A stretch of DNA of 64,000 bases from Stieleria bergensis (GTDB taxonomy: Bacteria > Planctomycetota > Planctomycetia > Pirellulales > Pirellulaceae), in assembly GCA_007745635.1 (NCBI GenBank), contig CP036272.1, positions 759,532 through 823,531 of the forward strand, written 5' to 3'. Below the pieces are notes generated by a model, which ran no database searches, was not told where the DNA came from, and saw nothing but the letters and a program-made list of their open reading frames with translations. This document shows positions 26,489 to 36,600 of the stretch, piece after piece (the first letter of the stretch is position 1; the number at the start of each line of letters is the position of its first letter). The position numbers and the translations under genes were made by a program.

Positions 26489-27160
26489 ATGAAAAACTAT
26501 CTCGCAGAAATCGTCGGCACCTTCATCTTGGTGGCCTTTGGAACCGGTGTGGTCGTTGTCGATCAACAGACCGATGCGGAGGTGACCTTGGTGGGCATTG
26601 CCTTGGTGTGGGGGCTGGTGGTTTACGCCATCATTTCCGCAATTGGCGATGTCTCCGGTGCTCATGTCAATCCTTCGGTGACCGTCACCTTATGGGCCTC
26701 TGGCCGATTCCCCGGTGCTCAGGTCGCGCCGTACATTGTGTGTCAATTGATTGGTGCTGTTTTGGGAAGCGTGATGGTTCGAGTGTTGTTCCCCGATGCG
26801 GACTCATTGGGTGGCACGGCGCCCAGCGGCGGGTTGATGCAATCGTTCCTCGCCGAGGTCTTGCTGACGTTTTTGCTGCTGTTTGTTGTGTTAAATGTTA
26901 GTGAAGGTGCGAAAGAAAAAGGCATCACGGCGGGGATCGCGATCGGTGGCGTGATCACTTTGGAAGTGCTCTTTGGGGGCCCGATCAGCGGCGCCTCGAT
27001 GAACCCCGCGCGTTCCTTCGGCCCGGCGTTGGTCGGCGGAGATTGGACGGCGTATTGGATTTACGTTGCCGGGCCCATTCTGGGAGGCTTGCTGGCGGCG
27101 CCCTTGGCGATCCTGTTGCGCTCCGATAACAAGCCGGAAAAGCCATCCACCGAGTCATGA
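26489..27160 (+). CDS. MIP/aquaporin family channel (AqpS-like, arsenic-associated)
   Basis: A 223-residue channel with six transmembrane segments. The first pore motif is N61-P62-S63 (SGAHVNPSVTVTLW), an NPS variant of the usual NPA. The second is canonical N172-P173-A174 followed by the filter arginine R175 (SGASMNPARSFGP). The start MKNYLAEIVGTF is preferred over an upstream in-frame codon at 26459. The arsenate reductase gene follows after 160 bases in the same direction, as in Sinorhizobium meliloti, where AqpS exports the arsenite made by ArsC. That role is inferred here from context. No arsR gene is visible. Confidence 0.9.
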   Translation: MKNYLAEIVGTFILVAFGTGVVVVDQQTDAEVTLVGIALVWGLVVYAIISAIGDVSGAHVNPSVTVTLWASGRFPGAQVAPYIVCQLIGAVLGSVMVRVLFPDADSLGGTAPSGGLMQSFLAEVLLTFLLLFVVLNVSEGAKEKGITAGIAIGGVITLEVLFGGPISGASMNPARSFGPALVGGDWTAYWIYVAGPILGGLLAAPLAILLRSDNKPEKPSTES

Positions 27161-27320
27161 TTGCAACGGGTGTTCGCGTTCTGTGCCTCGCTGGACGGGG
27201 GCTTGCACCAAATCTGGATTAGGGTCTTAATGCTGCCTACTGCATTGGCTGCTGACGGGGTTTTCGTCGATCAGCACCATCGCACTCGATGGTTCCTGGT
27301 CTCATGTTGAAGGACAAAAA

Positions 27321-27728
27321 ATGAAACGCGTCTTGGTGTTGTGTACCGGAAATTCTTGTCGCTCGCAGATGGCCCAAGCCATTTGGCAAGACCTTGGCCA
27401 GGGGCAATGGGAGAGCTTTTCTGCTGGCTCGAAACCGAGCGGCTACGTGCATCCGCTGGCAATTGAAGCCGCCTCTGAAATTGGCTTGGACATCTCCAGT
27501 TACGAAAGCAAGTCGCTTGAGCAATACCTGGGAGAGCCAATGGACGTGGTCGTCACGGTATGCGATAACGCCAAGGAGTCGTGTCCCGTTTTTCCGGGAG
27601 CAGGTCAGGTTTTGCATTGGCCGTTTGATGACCCTGCCGATGCGACCGGCGATCATGAACAGCAGATGCAGGTCTTCCGTCGCGTTCGAGATGAGATTCG
27701 CGATAAGATTGGCGGCTACTTGAACTGA
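27321..27728 (+). CDS. arsC: Arsenate reductase, thioredoxin-coupled (LMW-PTP fold)
   Basis: A 135-residue ArsC of the pI258/Bacillus type. The phosphatase-like P-loop is C8-T-G-N-S-C-R14, and the redox relay cysteines are C81 and C88 in VCDNAKESCPVFPG. The catalytic aspartate lies in HWPFDDPADATG. The enzyme reduces arsenate to arsenite using thioredoxin. An AAGGA box about 8 bases before the ATG supports the start. It is probably co-transcribed with the aquaporin, giving a two-gene reduce-and-release route. No ArsB/Acr3 pump or ArsR regulator is in the window. Confidence 0.95.
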   Translation: MKRVLVLCTGNSCRSQMAQAIWQDLGQGQWESFSAGSKPSGYVHPLAIEAASEIGLDISSYESKSLEQYLGEPMDVVVTVCDNAKESCPVFPGAGQVLHWPFDDPADATGDHEQQMQVFRRVRDEIRDKIGGYLN

Positions 27729-27797
27729 GCATCGCGGACGCTGTCAGTCATTCTGCTTTTGGCGCGGATGCCTCCGACGCGGGTGCTTGTGGCGTTT

Positions 27798-29552
27798 TCA
27801 GTCACCGCTTGGTGGGTCCATGGCAGCGACGGTTGGCTCGTTGCCCTTTCCTTTGTTGCCTTTCTTCTGTTTTCGGTTCTGCGTGATTAAAGCGTGCATG
27901 ACATCGCTGCGACGGACCACGCCGCAAAGTTCGTTGGGTTCTTCGCGTGTGATCACCGGGATGCAGTCGTCGGAAACTTCGTTAAACAGCTCCACCGCTC
28001 GCGATGCTGGAGCATCCAGGTACAGCAGAGCGTCAGCAGCCGATGCCAAGTCTTCGGCGCGAACCAGTTTGTTGGCGCTGTGATCGAACAGCACGTTGCT
28101 TAGCAGTTGATAGCGAATGATCCCTACCACTTGCAGTTGGTCGTCAACGACTGGGTAGGTATTGTCGTGACTGTGTTCGATGTGGGAAATCACTTCATCG
28201 AAGTCGGCACCTTGGTGAATGCCTTTGGCTTTGCGTAGCAGGTCCTTGACCTGAACATTGGTTTCAAAGGTTGGTGTTGCTTGATTGCTCTCGCTATCGA
28301 GTCCTGTGCGAAACCGATCGATCAGCGCATTGAGCTGTTCCATCGGTGTGCGGTTGGTGTGGTGAATGGCTTGTGCCAGCGGGATTTCACCGGTCTCCAA
28401 GAGTGCTTTGCGAATGAACAAGGGGCCGATGATTTCAAACACCACCACGGATCCGAGGATGATGGTTTGAATCTCGCCACCCAATTCTGGCATGCGGTGC
28501 GCAGCGATGGTGGAAAGTCCAATGGCGGCACCCGCTTGTGAGAACAGGCATGATCCACCCCATCTGCGAAGCTCCTTGGGCTGCCGTGTCATTTTGGCGG
28601 CAACGTAAACGCCCAGCCACTTGCCACCCATGCGAGCTGCAATGTAGATCCCGCCCAAAAGGCCAACGGCAAGGAACGCCTGGGCGTCAAGGTGTGTCCC
28701 GTGAACGACAAAGAACAGGACCGCCATTAAGCCCGAAAGGTGATCCAGTTCGTCAACGATCTTTTGTTTGTAGTCTGACGTGTTGGCGACCGTGACTCCC
28801 ATCATCAGGAAGGTCAACATGTATGGAATGTCAAAGGATTCGTCCACGCCATGCAAGAAAGTGACCGCAGCGACCAACAACACCAACCAGCGTTTCATTG
28901 CTAGGAAACCACAGCCATAGCTGATCACTAATCCGCCGGCGATCCCCAGGAAGATCGATCCAGCGATGTCCAGCATCAGTTGGCCAAAGTTTTGCAGTGC
29001 CGAGAAGGCCGAAATGTCTTGTGAAGCGGTGGTGACAAACAGCGCAATCTCGAACATCACGATGCAGGCAAAGTTATTCAGGGCGACCAAGAAGCCCGTG
29101 CTTTCGGTCACTGGGCCTTCAGAGCGAAACTCCTTCAGCACCAGAATCGTGGTCGCCGGCGCCGTGGCAACCGCTAAGCAGCCCAGCAGAATCGACTTCG
29201 GCAAACTGGCGCCAAAAATCATCAAGCAGAGCGCGACGGCGCCGGTGGTGAACCCAATTTCAGCGATGGAGATTGGCAGACAGTGCCGCGCAATGCGTCG
29301 GACTTTTGAAAACGTAAACTCACAGCCAAGGTTGAACAGCACCAACGCCATTGCCAGTTGCAGCAGGGGTTCAAACAAGTCAACGTGCTCTGCTTCCACC
29401 AAGTTCAAGGCACTTGGCCCCACCAACAGTCCGACCAATAGGTAGGCTGTCACCTTGGGCAGGTGCACCAGATCGGCCAACACACCAGCGGCAAGGCTAG
29501 CCGCTAGCAGCAGTCCGAGTGTGCTAGTGATGTGAATGTGGAAGTCACCCAT
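27798..29552 (-). CDS. CPA2 family cation:proton antiporter with CBS pair
   Basis: A 584-residue membrane protein. Residues about 1-385 form a KefB/NapA-like Na+/H+ exchanger domain with roughly 11-12 hydrophobic segments, including LPKVTAYLLVGLLVGPSAL and LFNLGCEFTFSKVRRI. The tail (about 430-575) holds two CBS motifs: KDLLRKAKGIHQGADFDEVI to YPVVDDQLQVVGIIRY, and VRAEDLASAADALLYL to DCIPVITREEPNELCGVV. CBS pairs usually sense adenine nucleotides. The TrkA-N/KTN domain of KefB/KefC is absent. The gene is convergent with arsC and stands alone. Confidence 0.9.
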   Translation of the reverse strand: MGDFHIHITSTLGLLLAASLAAGVLADLVHLPKVTAYLLVGLLVGPSALNLVEAEHVDLFEPLLQLAMALVLFNLGCEFTFSKVRRIARHCLPISIAEIGFTTGAVALCLMIFGASLPKSILLGCLAVATAPATTILVLKEFRSEGPVTESTGFLVALNNFACIVMFEIALFVTTASQDISAFSALQNFGQLMLDIAGSIFLGIAGGLVISYGCGFLAMKRWLVLLVAAVTFLHGVDESFDIPYMLTFLMMGVTVANTSDYKQKIVDELDHLSGLMAVLFFVVHGTHLDAQAFLAVGLLGGIYIAARMGGKWLGVYVAAKMTRQPKELRRWGGSCLFSQAGAAIGLSTIAAHRMPELGGEIQTIILGSVVVFEIIGPLFIRKALLETGEIPLAQAIHHTNRTPMEQLNALIDRFRTGLDSESNQATPTFETNVQVKDLLRKAKGIHQGADFDEVISHIEHSHDNTYPVVDDQLQVVGIIRYQLLSNVLFDHSANKLVRAEDLASAADALLYLDAPASRAVELFNEVSDDCIPVITREEPNELCGVVRRSDVMHALITQNRKQKKGNKGKGNEPTVAAMDPPSGD

Positions 29553-30545
29553 GAAGCGATCAAGCCGTCAAGTGGTTGTTTTCTCAGTCAGGGATTGTAT
29601 TCGTATCAGTCTGTCGAAGTGGATGCTAGCTGAATTACCGGGGGTGACCGTTGCCCTGCTGTGACGAACTGCGTGAAAACAGACGCAGCCTCATCGCTGG
29701 TCAAGGTAGCTCCGTGGGGGCTTGCCGATGGTTGGGTTGATTCGGTTCAGCTGCCAGAGACGCAAGGTTTCCCTACCTCTCTAGGTGCAGGTGAACTCTA
29801 GGGCATCAACAAACACCAGGTGGCGATGAATTGATAATGTAACGTCGTTGTCGGGCTTGATTGGCAGCGAAACTGCCAATCAAGCCGCTGGCCGCGTTTC
29901 AGGAGGCTCAGCGGCGATCTTTTTCGCATCTGATGCCTTTGCGTTTCCACTAAACGTGGGGGGATGGTTGGGCGCAGGCGATGATCTAGAATGCTCCTAA
30001 TGGAAGTTCGTCCGCCCTTGGCCGTGGATTTGTGCGGCAACGAGGCAGGCTGGGCGTTAGGCTTTCTCTAAGCCAACTTTTCGTTCGGAAATTAATTCAA
30101 GGATCCCCCTTTGCTGATGTCGCAATTCCAGCTTCCCGGCGAACAAAGACTAGAGCCAGCCCTGTTTCTTCAGGTATAGTTTAGGGTTAGCACTCCGCCC
30201 GACTCGTTGACTTGCTTTGCAGTGTCTGTTTCTTGCGGATTGTCCTACCTACCACACATCCCACCTGAATCCCTTGCTGATGACAACCTGGTCTTACCGG
30301 GTAGTTTGATCAGCACTGTGTTTGTTGAGCTTCGTGCCTGGTCAGTTTTGACTCTGGCGAGTGTGCTGCTTGACTTAGAAGTGCCCTTTCCGCTGTTGTG
30401 GCTGCAAAATTGAAACGTGATCGATGGCCATTGGCTGTCGGATCAGTCGTTTTGCTCGCATCAGCGTCACTGGTTTTTCTGTGCACAGCCTGCGTCAGGC
30501 GGGGCTCCCTCGACAACCGTCGAACTGAAGCAACGTAACGGGCTG
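29553..30545. other. Spacer between antiporter and efflux operon
   Basis: Nearly 1 kb without a supportable gene. It holds the divergent promoters of the antiporter (minus) and the HlyD gene (plus) and the perfect inverted repeat at 29854-29886. Confidence 0.5.
29854..29886. repeat. Perfect 14-bp inverted repeat
   Basis: GGCTTGATTGGCAG and CTGCCAATCAAGCC are exact complements around a CGAAA loop. There is no T-tract on either strand. It could be an RNA hairpin or a protein-binding palindrome in the antiporter/HlyD intergenic region. Confidence 0.75.
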
Positions 30546-32180
30546 ATGATGACATCGATGACAGATGCAGGTCGCACCATGAAACAATGCCAAACCATTC
30601 CTTCGCGCCTTCAACCCCATGCCAGGCAGGGCTTGATCAACCCGGTTCAGTGGTTGGTAGGCTTGATGGCGTTGCCGTTGTTGGGGTTCTCGATCACCTC
30701 CTTCTTCTTTGCAGATGAAGCAGAGGTGGGGGAGTCCATTCTGGTTCAGCGTGTTGACCGTCGTGATATCGACGTGACCGTGATTGAGCGGGGAAACTTG
30801 CAGAGTCAAACCAATCGTCAGATTCACTGCATGGTAGAAGATGTCCAGCGTGATGGAATCAACGGCACACCGATCTTGTGGATCATTCCTAACGGTAGTG
30901 ATGTGAAGAAAGGTGATCTGTTGATTGAACTTGAATCGGCGCCGATGCGAGAGGCGTTAGACGAGCAGATGTTAGAAACAGAAGAGGCTCGTTCGACGAA
31001 GATTCAAGCACAGGCCAACTATGACAACCAGTTGGTGGTCAACGAAACCCAACAGGCCGCCGCCGTGCTGGCGGTTCAGTTAGCAGAGCTTGAACTGAAG
31101 ATGTTCGCTGACAAAGAGAGCGGCACCCATAAGTTAGCGGTCGAAGAGATCAAGCGATCCATTGAGGAAATCAACAACCAGATTCTTGAAGCGCAGGCGA
31201 CCTTGGCTCTGCGACGCGATGATCGTCGTGGCATTGAGTCGTTGTTCAAGCTGGGTTATGCGAACCGAAACGAAGTCCGCAAGAGCGAGCTTTCGTACTT
31301 GCAAGCCGAAGGCCAGTACGCGGTTCAGTTAAACAAACTGCAAACCACCTTGGCAACATTGAAGCGAACGGAAAACTATGAACGCGAAATGGAGTCGCTG
31401 CGACTGAACGGCAAACTTGAAACTGCCAAACGATCCTTGCAGCAGGTCGAACGAAATAGCCAAGCCAAGCTGGCTCAGGTGGAAGCCATTCTAAAAGCTC
31501 GCACTGAATCGTTGAAGAAAGAAGAAGAGCGTTTGCTGCGATATACCGATCAACTGGCAGCGTGCAAAATCTATGCTCCTGAAGATGGGATGGTGGCATA
31601 TGCGGTCAGCCGGACCGAGACCATTCGCGAAGGCGTGCCAGCACGCTATCGACAGCACCTCATGTCCTTGCCCGCTCTGGATCGCATGCAAGTGCAAACG
31701 ACCGTGCATGAGTCGGACCTGGATCAGATCAAGCTGGGCATGAAAACACGGATCACCGTCGATGCGTTTCCAGATAAAAACTACACCGGCACCGTGCATT
31801 CAATCGCTGTCCTGCCAGAGCAGAACAGCTGGTATGGCAGTGCGACGAAGGTGTACGCCACGACGGTTTTGATCGACGATGAAGTCACTCAGTTAAAACC
31901 CGGGATGACCGCAGTCACTGAAATCATGGTCGATTCCATTCCCGAAGCCATGGCGGTCCCGTTGCAATCGGTCATTGAGCGTGATGAACAAGCCTGGGTG
32001 GTTGTGAAGAATGGTCAGCAGCTGGCGCCTGCCAAAGTGCAAACCGGTGCTCAGAATGATTCCGTGGTTGAAATCACTGACGGCCTGGAAATTGGGACGG
32101 AGGTCGTCTTGAACCCGCGTTCGATCATTGACGATCTGCTCGACGATGAGCTGTTAAACAATGATCTTCTGAGCGACTGA
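30546..32180 (+). CDS. HlyD/RND-type periplasmic adaptor of an ABC exporter
   Basis: About 540 residues. An N-terminal hydrophobic anchor (PVQWLVGLMALPLLGFSITSFFF) is followed by the barrel segment VQRVDRRDIDVTVIERGNL, a long coiled coil of roughly residues 130-350 rich in Ala, Glu, Gln and Lys, and the second half-barrel, KIYAPEDGMVAYAV, HESDLDQIKLGMKTRITVDAFP and VLIDDEVTQLKPGMTAVTEI. It is the adaptor of a MacA-like tripartite pump. The start is uncertain: ATG 30546, 30549 or 30579 are all in frame, and the frame is open to 30417. The permease frame abuts directly and the TolC-like gene follows, giving adaptor, permease and outer-membrane duct in one operon. Confidence 0.88.
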   Translation: MMTSMTDAGRTMKQCQTIPSRLQPHARQGLINPVQWLVGLMALPLLGFSITSFFFADEAEVGESILVQRVDRRDIDVTVIERGNLQSQTNRQIHCMVEDVQRDGINGTPILWIIPNGSDVKKGDLLIELESAPMREALDEQMLETEEARSTKIQAQANYDNQLVVNETQQAAAVLAVQLAELELKMFADKESGTHKLAVEEIKRSIEEINNQILEAQATLALRRDDRRGIESLFKLGYANRNEVRKSELSYLQAEGQYAVQLNKLQTTLATLKRTENYEREMESLRLNGKLETAKRSLQQVERNSQAKLAQVEAILKARTESLKKEEERLLRYTDQLAACKIYAPEDGMVAYAVSRTETIREGVPARYRQHLMSLPALDRMQVQTTVHESDLDQIKLGMKTRITVDAFPDKNYTGTVHSIAVLPEQNSWYGSATKVYATTVLIDDEVTQLKPGMTAVTEIMVDSIPEAMAVPLQSVIERDEQAWVVVKNGQQLAPAKVQTGAQNDSVVEITDGLEIGTEVVLNPRSIIDDLLDDELLNNDLLSD

Positions 32181-32261
32181 TTGGGTGGGCAGCGGCTGGT
32201 GATCCCAGCGGCTGAACTGAATTCGGCAGCACCTTATGGCGTTGCATTCGAGAGGCACTTT

Positions 32262-33584
32262 ATGTGGTTTACAACGTTTCGACTCTCAGCCCGTAATCTG
32301 TGGCTTCATAAGCTGCGCAGTAGCTTGACGCTGCTGGGCACCATCTTGGGTGTTGCCAGTGTGATTGCGATGCTGTCGATCGGTGAAGGCAGCAAGCAAG
32401 AGGCGCTCGATCGGATTCGTAGCATGGGTGCCAACAATGTTATCGTTCGCACCATTCAACCAGCCGGCCAAGAAGAGGGTGCTGATTCTTCAGCCACTCA
32501 GCCTGCGATGGTGACCACTAGCACGTACAAGATCAACGCCTATGGTCTGACCTACGGTGATCTGCGATCAATCGATGCCTTGCCAACGCAGAAAGACGTT
32601 GTGCCGGTGATGATCAAGCATGGCGAAGTTGCTCGGCAGAGCCAACGCATGGCCAAAGCACGTTTGTTGGGGACAACACCTAACTTTCAAGCCACGCGAA
32701 TCATGAACGTTGCCCGCGGGCGATTCTTGCTGGATTCTGATCTTGAAAACATGGCCAATGTGGCTGTTCTAGCCGACGGTGCAGCCCAGAAGCTGTTCGG
32801 GATCTCGGATCCGTTGGAGCAGGCCATTTTGATTCGCGGGACTGCGTTTCGAGTCATTGGCGTGATGGAGCCATCCGATAGTGGAGTGGCTCGATCGGGG
32901 CAAAGTGAAGGCAGCGATTCGAACTTCGATGTCTTTATCCCGCTGTCGACCGGAGCTGCCATCTTTGGCTTCAATGAGCGTGAGGGATCTCGCGGCAGTC
33001 GTGAATTTCATCGCGTGGAGCTCAATGAAATCACGCTGGCCGTCCATGCGACAGGCGACCAAACGGACAGCAGCCGAAATGTTGTGCCCGTTGCCAACAT
33101 GGTTCGCACGCTGTTGGAAAAACGACATGGTGGCAAGCAAGACTACCAAGTGGTTGTGCCCGTTGAATTGATGGCACAGGCAGCCCACGAGAAGCGAATC
33201 TGGAATCTGGTGCTGGCTGCGATCGCCGGAATCTCGTTGTTGGTGGGCGGGATCGGCATCATGAACATCATGCTCGCCACGGTCACCGAGCGAACACGTG
33301 AGATCGGAATCCGCCGAGCGATTGGTGCCAAGAAACGCGACATCATTCGTCAGTTTTTGGTTGAAACCACCGTGCTCTCAGCGATGGGCGGTGTGCTGGG
33401 CGTGATCTTGGGAGTCGCCATTCCGATCTGTGTCACCCTGTTTGCTGGCATGGCGACGGTGACCAGTCTGGGAGCGGTGCTCTTGGCGTTTGGATGCAGC
33501 GTCCTGACCGGGATTGTGTTTGGGGTCTACCCTGCTTACAAAGCCGCGTCGATGAGCCCGATTGAAGCACTCCGCAAACAGTAA
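32262..33584 (+). CDS. MacB-like ABC transporter permease (no ATPase domain)
   Basis: A 440-residue permease starting MWFTTFRLSARNLWLHKLRS. The first transmembrane helix (LTLLGTILGVASVIAMLSIGEG) is followed by a large MacB_PCD periplasmic domain (about residues 45-300). Three C-terminal helices of the FtsX type follow, with GGIGIMNIMLATVTERTREIGIRRAIGAKKRDI, the classic FtsX coupling segment. True MacB has an N-terminal ATPase fused in the same chain; here there is none, and no separate ABC ATPase gene lies in the window. An ATPase encoded elsewhere must be assumed. Confidence 0.92.
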   Translation: MWFTTFRLSARNLWLHKLRSSLTLLGTILGVASVIAMLSIGEGSKQEALDRIRSMGANNVIVRTIQPAGQEEGADSSATQPAMVTTSTYKINAYGLTYGDLRSIDALPTQKDVVPVMIKHGEVARQSQRMAKARLLGTTPNFQATRIMNVARGRFLLDSDLENMANVAVLADGAAQKLFGISDPLEQAILIRGTAFRVIGVMEPSDSGVARSGQSEGSDSNFDVFIPLSTGAAIFGFNEREGSRGSREFHRVELNEITLAVHATGDQTDSSRNVVPVANMVRTLLEKRHGGKQDYQVVVPVELMAQAAHEKRIWNLVLAAIAGISLLVGGIGIMNIMLATVTERTREIGIRRAIGAKKRDIIRQFLVETTVLSAMGGVLGVILGVAIPICVTLFAGMATVTSLGAVLLAFGCSVLTGIVFGVYPAYKAASMSPIEALRKQ

Positions 33585-33699
33585 GCCGCCGCACTTCTTT
33601 GAACAGATTGCCGTGCCGGAAAAGTCTGCCTAACTGGTGCGATGCTTCTGTCGCGAATTACCGTCATAAAAAGGCCTTCAGCCGGACGATACAACCGGC

Positions 33700-36600
33700 A
33701 TGATAGCGCCAGTTTCGTCCCGTCTTCGTGATTCCTTTACCAGTCGTTACCGCCGTCAGCTGTTCTCTGTCGTCTCGGTTGTGTTGCTGATCACAACTCT
33801 GACATCGGGCTGCTCACGATCGGCGTATCGGCTGCGCGCTGACCGCGACGTGTTTCACATCTATCAAGAGAAACAGGCCGAAGAGGCTTACACGATTCCA
33901 CCGCTGCCCGGAGTGCAGGTGGATCCTCGTTCGCGGTTCTATGATCCATCGCCGGCGGACTGTCCGGCGTTACCCGAGCCCCAGCCGACGCTTTCCAGCT
34001 ATCAGCTGCCTGACTTGGCCTCCGCCCCCGGCATGACTGCAGCTGAGGCCTCCCTGAGCGATTTTACCGCTGGCCAAGTTGAAGCGATTCCAACTCCCCA
34101 GGGGCAGCCCCGTGCCGAGATCGCCTCGCCGAGTGATCAAGTGCCGCTGGCTGAAACAGAGACCAACCCAGCAGAGACCAGTGAAGCAGAGACCAGCACA
34201 GCAGCGCCTGGGATCACCAGCGAGCAGCGCCTCGCAGACCTGATTCGACAGCAAGCCGCCGAAGACGATGCGCTACAGTCTGCTGATCTGCCCGGTCCCC
34301 CGTCAGCTGGCACGCCGCAGGACCTGACCGCAATGGATGGGGAATCCAAGGAAGCGGAATCCAGCGACGAGGCAGACGACGACGAGGCTGACGAAGACTC
34401 CGACCTTCGGATCGTGCCGATCCCCTTGCAGTACTGGCAAGAACTGCCGACCAGCTGTTTGCCACGGATGATGGAATTTGATTCCGTTCAGCAAGAGTTC
34501 CAGCGCACGGTTCCGGAGATGGGTGCCGCAGAAATGTTGTCGATGCGGAGTGATGCGCCGCGATTAACGTTGCCCATGATCGCCGAGCTGGCGACGATCA
34601 ACCAGCGGCAGTTGCAGACGCAAAAGGAGCGTTTGTTTCGCAACGCCCTGGCGCTGACGACTCAGCGTTATGATTACGTGCTAAGGCCGACGATTCGCGG
34701 AAACGGGACGGGGCTTGACTACACGCATGCCCGGATCAATAGCGCCAGTAGCAGCGGCTTGCTGGTGCCGACTGAGACAGCAGTCACAAAAACGACCGCC
34801 ACTGCGGGGCAGTTTTTAGCCGGATTTGCCAACGATGTGGTGCTGACGTTCAACGGGCCGAACGGATTTGCAGCCAACGTGAGTTCCGATTTGCTGTTCG
34901 AATTTCAGCAAACCATTTTTCAACGCGATGTGGTCTTTGAAGACTTAACTCAGGCCGAGCGGAATGTGATCTATGAAGCTCGCGACTTGATTCGCTTTCA
35001 ACGCAGCCTGTTCGTTGATCTGGCAACGGAGTACTACCGTTTGCTGCTGACGTATCGAGCCATCGAGATTAGTTCGCAAGACTATTTCAGTAACCTACGT
35101 GCCTTTCGTGAAGGCCGCGAGCGATTTCGGCAGGAAGACAAGAACACCACCTTGGTTCAGGTGGATCAATTCGAGCAGAACGCGCTCAGCAGTCGCAGCA
35201 GTCTCGTCCGGGCCTGTAACGCGCTTGAGTCAGACCTCGATACGCTCAAGCTAGAAATCGGTTTGCCACCCGAAATGCCGATCAACTTGGATCTCAGCGA
35301 GTTAGAAGCGTTGACGGCAAGTGATCAATTGACCGTCGCGCGGCAACTGGTGATGCGAACCTTGCGTTCCCTGCGCGAAACCGATCGTCGTGGCGATCAG
35401 GCAGACGGAGGAGTCATTGATACCGAAGCGATGGTCAATGGCGCCAGCGCCGTGGTCAGTCACTTGCAGGACTCCTTGCAGATTCGTGCAAAGGTAGATC
35501 CCGCTGCGCGGCTCCAGCAAGTGCAGCAGGAAATTGATCTGTTGGCTGCCAAGTTGAAACTGTTGGAATCTCGCTTGATCTGTGACATCAAGGCGGACCA
35601 GTTACAACAGATCGAAGCGGATCCGCGTTTCCAGTTGTCGGCGCCGATTGCTTTCGAGCGAACCAGAGAGCTGGCCGGTGATTTGCTGGTGCAAGCGCAG
35701 CGGGCCATTCGGTTTCGCCGCCTGCAGAACAGAATGCAGCCAGATGCCGGCGGCGACAGCCAGCAACTGCAGGCCATGGGCCGGCGGATTCGCCAGGCCA
35801 TCGCGCAGCTGAAGCAGATGGAAGACACCTGGGATCAGTCTGATCCGCGTGAGCAATTGCAGCGGATCGAGCAGATGGTTCAGATGGCGGTTGATTTAGG
35901 CCAGCAAGCTGAAGCGTTGGTTCAGCAGGCGACCGCAGAGGTGCTGCCGGCCGACAGCGCCGAGTTGCAAGCAGTGGTTCAGCAGGCCGTCGAGCAAACG
36001 CTTGAACTCGCTGATCGCATTGAATCCAGCTCGATCAGTTCGCTGGGACAAACCGATCCCGACCAACAAGAAGCCATGTTGCTGGCGTTGTATCAGCGTT
36101 TGGATTTGGCCAATGCACGGGGTGATCTCGCAGATCAACGACGTCAGATCAAATTGGCCGCTGACGATTTGAAGTCAATCTTAGATGTTCGCGTCTCGCA
36201 GCGTCTGAGCGCCAATCGCATCTTGAGTGATCCACTGGATACGTCAGCTGATGGAAACGTGACGCGGTTGAGTTTAGCGTTGGACACGCCTCTGAATCGG
36301 CGGATCGAACGAAACGTGTACCGGGCCACGTTGATCGATTATGACCAAGCGCGACGCAACTTGATTCAGGACGAAGACGAAATCAAGTTCGCAGTCCGTG
36401 AAGATCTTCGGCAGTTGCGTTTGCGTCGCAATCAATACGAGATCTCCGTTGCGCGTGCCGCGCTCGCCTATCAGCGAGTGGTCAGTACACGGATGCAGCT
36501 TAAACTCAACATCGGTAATGTTGTGGCTCGTGACTTCTTGGAGTCACAGCAAGCATTCACGTCGGCACTGAACAGTGTGGCCGCGGATCATATTCTGTTC

